From Nymphaea colorata (taxonomy: Eukaryota > Streptophyta > Magnoliopsida > Nymphaeales > Nymphaeaceae), in assembly GCF_008831285.2 (NCBI RefSeq), contig NC_045146.1:9002972-9066971 (forward strand): a stretch of DNA of 64,000 nucleotides. The letters are read 5' to 3'. How positions within the stretch are numbered: position 1 is the stretch's first letter; the number at the start of each line of letters is the position of its first letter. Position numbers and translations under genes: made by a program. The notes under the pieces were generated by a model that was given only the letters and a program-made list of their open reading frames with translations, was not told the origin of the DNA and made no database searches. Positions 57,084-64,000 of this stretch are shown piece by piece.

Positions 57084-58388
57084 GCCCAAGCCGACGTGGA
57101 GACATCGAATCTTGAGACCTTAGAGCAAGCATATATGACAACCAAGCGCTTGGCTGACACCCAACACAGAAGCTACACAGATACCTTCCAGTCTACGAAG
57201 AAGTCTGACCATGGCGGTAAGAGGGAGGAACAGCACGACAACAGGAGTGAATCGTTGCCCCAAAAGCCCACCGAGAGAAAACCCTTCTTTCGCAAGGACA
57301 ACAATGGGCCACCAACAGAAGTGACTTGTTGGGTCTGCAGAGGAAGGCACCATACGCGTGTTTGCCCAAAACGAGTAAGTCCTACCGAACAGGCCAATGC
57401 TGCGAGGGCTACCGAAGGCGGGACTGAAGAAGGGGAAGGATCAAGGATTGGTGCACTTCAGCTTCTCAACTCACTGAAACGTGAAGAGAAAGCCAAGGTG
57501 ACAGCGATGCCTTCCAGGGAACTCATGTACATTGAGATTCTGGTGAATGGAAAGTCTATGATGGCTATGATAGATACTGGTGCCACGCACAATTTTGTCT
57601 CAGTTGTGGAGGCGAGGAGATTAGGCCTCACCCTTGAGAGGGGAGAGTTGCGCATGAAGGTAGTCAACTCAGAGGCAAAGCCCATCCATGGAGTTGCCAG
57701 GGATGTGGTTGTGAAGATTGAGAGTTGGTCAGAGAAAGCCAACTTCTCCGTGGTCCCGATGGACGATTACCATATGATTCTCGGCATGGAGCTCCTTAGT
57801 GCAGCGAAGATGGTCCCGATGCCATATTTGTGTAGTGTCATCATTATGGATGAGAAGTCTCTCTGCAAGGTGCCAACGGTAACACTGAGGAAAGACAAGG
57901 GCAAGGTCGCGATGATATCTGCGCTTCAATTGAACAAAGGCCCGAAGCACGGCGATGGTATGAACTTGGTGGCAGCCAGGGAAGTGTCTAAAAACTCTCC
58001 TGGTTTGGTCCCAGAGGCGCTTGCGTCTGTCTTAGAGGAATTCGTAGAGAAAATGCCTACGAAGATCCCTAGATGGTGGCCACATCGGCATAAAGTGGGC
58101 CATGCCCCTACAGAATTGAAGAGACTAGCAGATCAAAGACGATGGTCGATGGAATTTCGAGCAGGCGACCAAGTCCTCGTAAAGCTCTACGCAGACCGGG
58201 CAGACATCTTTCGTGTGCGACGCCGAGCACAGATAAGAGAGTATGAAGGGCCATATATTGTGGTCAAGAGGATGGGGAAACTAGCTTACAAGTTAGATCT
58301 CCCACTAGACTTCAAGGTGCATCCTGTGTTCCACATCCGCAACCTTCAGCCCTTCTATGTCGATGCTGAAGACCCGGAGAGAAGCTAG
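57084..58388 (+). pseudogene. pol remnant: zinc knuckle, protease, integrase C-terminus fused
   Basis: In frame with gag after the TAG and open for 434 codons. Domains in order: end of gag (LEQAYMTTKRLADTQ), zinc knuckle CWVCRGRHHTRVC (CX2CX3HX4C, about 57330-57370), aspartic protease with MIDTGATHNFVS (57565-57605) and HMILGMELL-like YHMILGMELL (57769-57798), and the pre-RT linker ending MPTKIPRWWPHRHKVGHA (about 58045-58108). Then, with no RT or RNase H, the integrase C-terminal segment ELKRLADQRRW...GDQVLVKLYADRAD and the VHPVFHIRNLQPF motif. The internal deletion kept the reading frame. Confidence 0.88.
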
Positions 58389-58497
58389 CCGCGGCGAGAA
58401 CCAATCTTACAACAAGCTCCTTTGACTCGGACGACCACCGACTGACAGTTGGACCAGATCCTTCGGCACAAAAATCAACTACCTTGGTGATCTGAAG

Positions 58498-58623
58498 CGA
58501 TACTTGGTCAAGTGGGTAGACGAAGACCAGCCACCAATGGAGTATGCCTTCCGTTTGAAGCGAAGCCATACAGAAGAAGTCAGGGTCTACCACGAAGCTG
58601 CTAGCGCCGAGGACGGTGCTTGA
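58498..58623 (+). pseudogene. chromodomain remnant in a shifted frame
   Basis: Reads RYLVKWVDEDQPPMEYAFRL then KRSHTEEVRVYHEAASAEDG to a TGA at 58621. YLVKW is the core of the chromovirus chromodomain. The frame is +1 relative to the pol remnant ending at 58388, so at least one frameshift separates them, besides the pol stop. Confidence 0.7.
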
Positions 58624-58626
58624 TTT

Positions 58627-58639
58627 GAAGGGGGGAGCA
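58627..58639 (+). other. polypurine tract
   Basis: gaaggggggagca abuts the TG start of the 3' LTR at 58640, the expected plus-strand primer. Confidence 0.9.
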
Positions 58640-59053
58640 TGTTCCCCTGCGTCTAAAGTCTGTACAGTCATTTGCTTTGCAATATACTTTTTTTGCTTAT
58701 GTTGAGTCTTGGTGTAAACTCTAGTGTTCACCTGTGTCGGAGCACCCTCCCAAAACGGCCCCAAATGTAATATTAGGATTCCTTGTTTTGGATGGTCGGC
58801 ATGAGAATTCTGTAAGCGGCTTCGGTCATCCTTTGTAAGTAAAGTGTAAAAACTTATTTGCTTTCCCTCGTGATGTACTCATCTGCTTAAGTGAATATAT
58901 TGCGAGTTTTCTTTCCACACTCTTGTGTATTTTGTGTCTTCTATTTTCTAAAAGCATTCAAGTGATCTGTGCCCACTTGGACGAGGCGAAGGCTTGCGGC
59001 TTACTGGTGAGAGTTTGCCGCGCTGCACGGTCCGAAGGAGTCGGCTCGTGACA
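58640..59053 (+). repeat. 3' LTR
   Basis: Starts TGTTCCCCTGCG, ends CTCGTGACA, and is followed by the target duplication GGGAG (59054-59058). Confidence 0.95.
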
Positions 59054-59589
59054 GGGAGTGAGTTGAACTAGTGAAAGGGTCTTGAATACAACTTAATTTA
59101 GAGGTGCAATGGAACGAAGCAGAGAGAAGATAGGAAAGTAGTAGCCTTCAATTTAATGGCGCATCACTGATGGTTCGGTTAGTCTCTCGTACTTGTGGCA
59201 TAGAACTGCACTGCATCACTAATGACATGTACATACTTCATTATTTTGAACTGCATCAAGTAACCACTATCTCGTTGCTCATGCTCAATGGAGCGAGTAA
59301 ATGAGCATCAAATAATACCTTAAACCAGAATAAGATACAAGAAATGTTGGCCCCCACACATCGAAATAAACCGAATCAAAAGGATGTTCGGAACTCGCCA
59401 GAGTTAAAAAGGTAGTCAAGATTCACTTCTCATAGGCTACAAGTCGATGCAGCTGCAAAACCCTCAGAGTATGCAGCTGTAGAGGAGAAAGCTTTGCCAC
59501 TAGCTTGCACCAAAAGTTTCTTCATTAACGATAAGGCAACCTTGGGGTTAGCTGCTTCTTTGTTAAATATATATTCTATACTAGTGGTT
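59054..59589. other. gene-free flank of the retrotransposon
   Basis: No supportable frame. This should be the original sequence downstream of the insertion site. Confidence 0.5.
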
Positions 59590-59772
59590 CATCTCCACCG
59601 TCCTGAAGAGACAACTGATCCCACCCCTCCTCCACCTGGTGCCCAGCACCTCAGGATTTACAGAGCTTGCATTAATTATGGTCCAAAGGATAAGTGCATT
59701 TAGTCATGACAGTGACCACGGGATTTGAACCTCAGACCCCTTTAAAGTGGACCACCTTGCCGCTATAGGATT
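59590..59772 (-). mobile_element. SINE-like sequence with pol III A and B boxes
   Basis: On the minus strand an A-box-like TAGCGGCAAGGTGG (59752-59765) is followed about 20 bp later by a perfect B box GGTTCAAATCC (59721-59731), then tRNA-unrelated sequence with a gtgctgggcaccaggtgg foldback. This is the plan of plant SINEs. The 3' end and target duplication are not clear, so the left border is approximate. It does not fold as an intact tRNA. Confidence 0.5.
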
Positions 59773-62700
59773 ATATGATTCATATTTGTCCCACATGCAT
59801 TTCCTCTTCCCAAGGTAATCATAGGAAGCGACAGCCGTTTGCAAATGCATGTGATTATTTCATGTCAATTGATATATTTTAGTAATATCATTTTGCTAAC
59901 AACAAAATCAACTGTTGGCGACAGCTTCTATCATCATCGCTAATAGCCCTAGGGTCGTTGCCGATAAACTTATTGGCAACGGCTCAAGCCATGAAAAGCT
60001 AAGGCTCGTCCAGGGTTGTGAATAACTAGCTGCTAGGGTAATGGCCATCGCCAATAGCCTCATTGGCTATAGCAGTTTCATTAATGGCTACAGCAAAGGT
60101 CGCAGCCACCACTTCACATTTGCAATCCCTTCTATCGTTCCCAATGAGATGACACATTCCCGAACCCTTACCACCTGTGTTGCATTTTATATATCGATTG
60201 AATAGAGAAAAGAACACTTGACACAAATTAAAATTTTATTATTATCTTTAACAGTACACAAAGTTTCCAAAATCACAATAATATCTACAACTTATAAAAA
60301 AAATGAAGTCATTCTTTTGGCATCCTTAACATCATTATTCTGCTCCATCGTTTTTTGGGATTATCTGCATGCAGCAAAATTCAACATAAAGAGGCTGCTT
60401 GAAGTGAGGCAAAGTGCAACATGCCTTTTCTATGGAAGCAATTTGACCTCTGTTTGGCCCGAACAATACTCACCACCAAACACGGCGTACACAAATTAGG
60501 CCATTGAATGATCCTCTTTTCATTTGGAGACAAAGCTAGAATATATGTTCTTCACATACACTACCCTTTTACAATATCTATCCAATGCAACAACTTGATC
60601 TAGTCAATGTAAGCCAATTAAAATAAGTAATTACATGACATAACTAAAATCAATAACAAAAAATCATGTTCAAAATTACTATGGTTGTAAATGAGATGAA
60701 CAAAGTGCATGGGCATTCCTGCAATTTCACTTGTTACTCCCACAAGCTGGTCTAAGCTCAATCTATAAATGAACCAAGTAAATCAGGCTTGAGCCATCTT
60801 ATTTGCACTTTCAATCAATCAATCAATTGAATTGGGGAATCAAAATGATGGATTTACATTTAAAAAGCTGAATCCATAATCAGCACTTACAACTATGGTT
60901 CTGTTATTTCAATTAATTGATGGTAGAAGCAGAATCCTTATTCATTAATCAAATTATGACAACAAAAAAGTCAACCATGAACAGCAAGAAGAGAATGGGT
61001 TGGTAGACCGTTGCCTCAAGATATCGAGCTGCTTCTAATGACAAGTTATAGTAACTGCAGCAAGACTTATCAACCCACCCAAAGAAAGCAAAAGAGAACA
61101 AAAGAAAAAAAAAAAAGGCAATTGCAAAAGGTCTCCAATTCTTTCCATGAGTGAACGAGCCCTACATTATACTGCACAAGCTAAAACCAGTGACATGAAA
61201 ATTAATTTCATTATGCTGCAGGGACAGACCTTGTGATGGTTTGCATGCAAGGATCAGGGAATTCAGTGATCAATAAAAACAACCACAATACTTAACATCA
61301 TGTTTCCCAGAATTGGCAAAAGAGGACAAAAGCATATCACATGTCATATGTTGCATAAATTAATGACATCAACCCAAAGAATCTTCTTGTAATGCATAAC
61401 AATGTCAAATTGTAGTGTATGTCTTGAGCATCATAAGACCCAAGTAGAGAAAAAAGCATTGTAAAATGAAACCAGCAAGATAGGAGCCTTCCCTGGTCCA
61501 TTGGACTAATCATTCACTATTTAGTTTCCCCACGTCACACAACTGGGTAATTGCCTGCCTCAAGCAACAATCTTAGAAAATGAAATTATGGTAATGACAT
61601 AGAGAAACAATTTCTAATCAGCTACTAACAACTTTTGACAAAATTCTTGTCATTGTGACACCCGAATGCTCTCCATGGATATTGTCATTGAACCAAAATC
61701 AAATGAGAAAAGTAATTCACATACACGAAAAAGATTGTTATTCTGATGAAAAGAGAGAGAGAGACGAGAAACACAATGTTGAAGGGTGAATAAACCTTTT
61801 CTTTTAGCTTTTCATTTTAAGAAACAAAATGTCTTGAACTCGATATATGTTAACATTATTTGATTCAATCCAATGTTAAAAGCACCCTTAAGAGCAATAA
61901 CATCTTCTATTAAAAGATAAAGTGAGTAAGTTTTGATTTAAAGGGAAAAAATACTTAAGCATAGATCATTATTTTATACCAGATGTCCTTTAAAGGGAAA
62001 GTTAGAGCCACAGATCCTTTTGATAAGCTTGCTCGAGTAGCCCTAGGAAACCCTTTTTCTTAAAATTATCTACAGATCTCTACATTCTATTTATGTAATA
62101 TCCTTTGAGTAGACTTTGTAGTTGAATTATAGGCCGATTTCTCCAGTTAAGGTCATATCAGCCCATAAATGTGATAATACTCAGAGAGGCTAGCAAGTGG
62201 CAAGTTAACTATCAAATGAATGAAAATGATATCCGTCTGGACAATCAACTACCAAAAGTATGCTACCATAAACATTACTAAGGAAGAAACCATTGGACAT
62301 TCATCTTTCATCTTGCACATTGGTTGGACAAACCCATTGTTCTTCATATAGAGCAACCATGATTATTTATATATCTGAACCACCATCCTCCAATTCTATG
62401 ATGTGCATAATGCATAGCCTTTGACATCCCTTCACCAGGCACTAAACCAAAGAAAATGAAATCAGTTGACTATTATGTTATCCACTCCATAGTCCAATAA
62501 TCATGCATAAGAACAAAAAGTGAGGTGGAAATTATGATGCCACATAAAAAACCTTTTATTCATTTTTCTTCAAGAAGAACAATTATGCAAACGATGACCA
62601 AAGTTGCAAAAATTAAAAGAAAAAAAGTGCAGAGCAAAAAACAAAATGTCCCCAAGAGACTGTAAGAAAATCCTGTGGACCTGCAGCTACATTTCCAAGC

Positions 62701-63180
62701 CATGATGTTTCTGCAATTTCCAATTTCGTTGAAGAGAATTGAACATTCTGAAAGTGGAAAAACAGCAGAAAGGAGACACATGGCCAAAGCTAAAGTTTCC
62801 CCCAAGGCTTACAAATCTGAACAAGCGGACACACAGGCAAGAGGATCTATTAGTTTATTATACAGAACTTCTGTTACTTTCTATCTTTCATTATCTGGTA
62901 CTAAAAGGAGGAGAAGGAAGCTTATAGCCTATGAAACTTAAAGAGAAAAAAATGTATTAGGACTCAAAGCGAATTATTGTGCATCATATTAATAGTATTA
63001 GAACTGATAAAAGGCCACTCTCCTTCCTTGGCCTCATCATGTGAAAGGTTATTGGTAATATTAGAGGGAGGAAGAACATTCACAAAATAATTAGGTAAGC
63101 AAAAAAAATATATTAGTGAGAGCAGCACAACATAGGCAAAGGCAGTAGCTAGAAGGGAAATTAAGCATTGAAATTTTACA
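59773..63180. other. gene-free, AT-rich
   Basis: No recognisable protein family. 59.9-60.13 kb carries repeated 'ggcaacggct/gccatcgccaatagc' words. Frames near 62.56-62.94 kb overlap on both strands and are not recognised. Confidence 0.5.
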
Positions 63181-63262
63181 TCATCATACCCCTTCCATGT
63201 TGCAATGTCCAATGATGCATTCCCCTTCAAGTCAATTGCATTAACCAAGAGAGCTCTAAACT
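63181..63262 (-). pseudogene. possible single ankyrin-repeat scrap
   Basis: The minus strand reads KFRALLVNAIDLKGNASLDI then ATWKGYDDV, close to an ankyrin repeat (D..GNT.LH.A...G). There is no TPLH motif and only one repeat. What follows in frame is hydrophobic with no family I recognise. It could be an exon of an unrecognised gene. Confidence 0.3.
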
Positions 63263-64000
63263 TAAGGTAAAGCAAAAATTAGTCTTAATATATATAATTT
63301 AAGTAGAGGTCAAACTTTTACTATTAGTTAGAAAAAACTTAGTTAAAGCTTCCTTGGTGACTTATAAACTATGGATTAAATTGTCGACTAAATGTTAATT
63401 AAACTGTAATAACTAATGAATGCTCATATTCTTAGAAAACAGACTATGGATGTACTACTCTATAGAGGATATGGAGATGGTCCCGATCTCTCGTTGAGGT
63501 TTTCTTTTTTCTTTTTTTCTAAAACATGCAAAAATTATGACTTGATTATTTATCTGTAGTGCATAATTAGAGCCTTACTGTTTGCAATCCTTGAGGTCCC
63601 TTCATTCACAAGAAAGTAAAGTAGACAAACTAGTATAAGAGTTTGTGGTATATAAGGATACTTAAATGCAAGGAATTCACACTTGAAGAAGACATCAGTA
63701 GAATGGCTGACACATAAAACCACAATATGACAATGCATGAAGACAACCATCTATGAAAAAAAGTAGCAGAAGAAACCACCTAATGCGATTTCTCACCAAT
63801 CCTTTTGGGGCTAAAAGGATTTAAGAAATGGTCATATCAAATTTAGGAAGTAGAAATTAGAGATTCAGATCATATGGTGTGACATAGACTATCATAAAAA
63901 AATTAAACATGCTCAAAGAGAAAGAAAAAAATGGGAAGAGACACCTCATGATTTTTTCTATGGTAGAGAGAATAAACAGCGATATCAACCATGAAAGGAG
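63263..64000. other. gene-free to window end
   Basis: AT-rich with no supportable frame. If the ankyrin-like piece is an exon, its upstream exons would lie here or beyond the window. Confidence 0.45.

Larger units (their letters stand above)
55812..59053 (+). mobile_element. 3.24-kb Ty3/gypsy chromovirus derivative with complete borders
   Basis: Two 414-bp LTRs (55812-56225, 58640-59053) both run TG...CA and are flanked by GGGAG (55807-55811 and 59054-59058). The primer site and polypurine tract are in place. The interior encodes gag, zinc knuckle, protease, then directly the integrase C-terminal region and a frameshifted chromodomain. RT, RNase H and the integrase core are absent, so it could move only with help from another element. 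By my hand count the LTRs differ at about 35-40 of 414 positions, mostly transitions, so the insertion is not recent. Confidence 0.95.

Noticed and set aside
62560-62941. Hydrophobic minus-strand frame and overlapping plus-strand frame
   Set aside because: Overlapping, no homology recognised, and no signal or splice context that would support either.
1-64000. CRISPR arrays, bacterial operons, ribosome-binding sites
   Set aside because: The repeats are eukaryotic minisatellites or transposon parts with irregular spacing. The gene structure is intron-containing plant nuclear, so prokaryotic features do not apply.

Overview
The window looks like nuclear DNA of a flowering plant, species not determined. 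It has intron-containing genes with GT-AG junctions, a plastid-targeted thioredoxin, a pectin-type methyltransferase, several generations of Ty3/gypsy retrotransposons, small TIR elements, a SINE-like sequence, microsatellites and a fragment of plastid DNA. Gene density is very low. I can support two complete protein-coding genes, one small domain gene and one orphan first exon.

Layout. 1-8.6 kb is intergenic: low-complexity tracts, one copy of a ~365-bp repeat (3.38-3.74 kb), and near 8.6 kb a first exon with a myristoylation/palmitoylation-type N-terminus and a premature stop. 9.56-10.87 kb (+) holds a four-exon ACHT-type (atypical Cys/His-rich) chloroplast thioredoxin, 283 aa. 12.27-12.43 kb is a cluster of palindromes, and near 13.2 kb two pieces of plastid rpl2 lie in opposite orientation. 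13.5-39 kb is a retrotransposon graveyard: a Tat/Ogre-lineage pol on the minus strand (13.5-18.1 kb, dual RNase H and a G-patch-like segment); a Tekay/Del-like chromovirus on the minus strand (20.4-23.93 kb) whose RNase H is split by a 253-bp TIR element with a 9-bp target duplication; a Tat-lineage gag stub with a polypurine tract and presumed 3' LTR on the plus strand (27.9 to ~33.5 kb), full of degenerate tandem repeats; and a frameshifted gypsy gag-pol on the plus strand (35.3-38.7 kb). 41.95-42.28 kb (+) encodes a small protein with the RNase H1 N-terminal/viroplasmin-like fold, followed by a GAGATAA-rich minisatellite.

45.66-53.79 kb (-) is an eight-exon gene for a Golgi-type putative methyltransferase of the PMT4/PMT5 (QUASIMODO2-like) group, about 621 aa. 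Its fifth intron is ~3 kb, carries repeat insertions, and begins GA instead of GT at the position the family alignment predicts. The 5' side has a likely leader intron and a tiny uORF whose stop overlaps the main start. 55.81-59.05 kb (+) is a well-bounded 3.24-kb Ty3/gypsy chromovirus derivative: two 414-bp LTRs, GGGAG target duplications, PBS and PPT, with RT, RNase H and integrase core deleted. 59-64 kb is intergenic with a SINE-like sequence and a possible ankyrin-repeat scrap.

The two complete genes are unrelated in pathway: one in chloroplast redox signalling, the other in Golgi cell-wall polysaccharide modification. All exon boundaries, lineage names and domain calls come from reading the sequence and from remembered family patterns. 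No alignment or database search was run.
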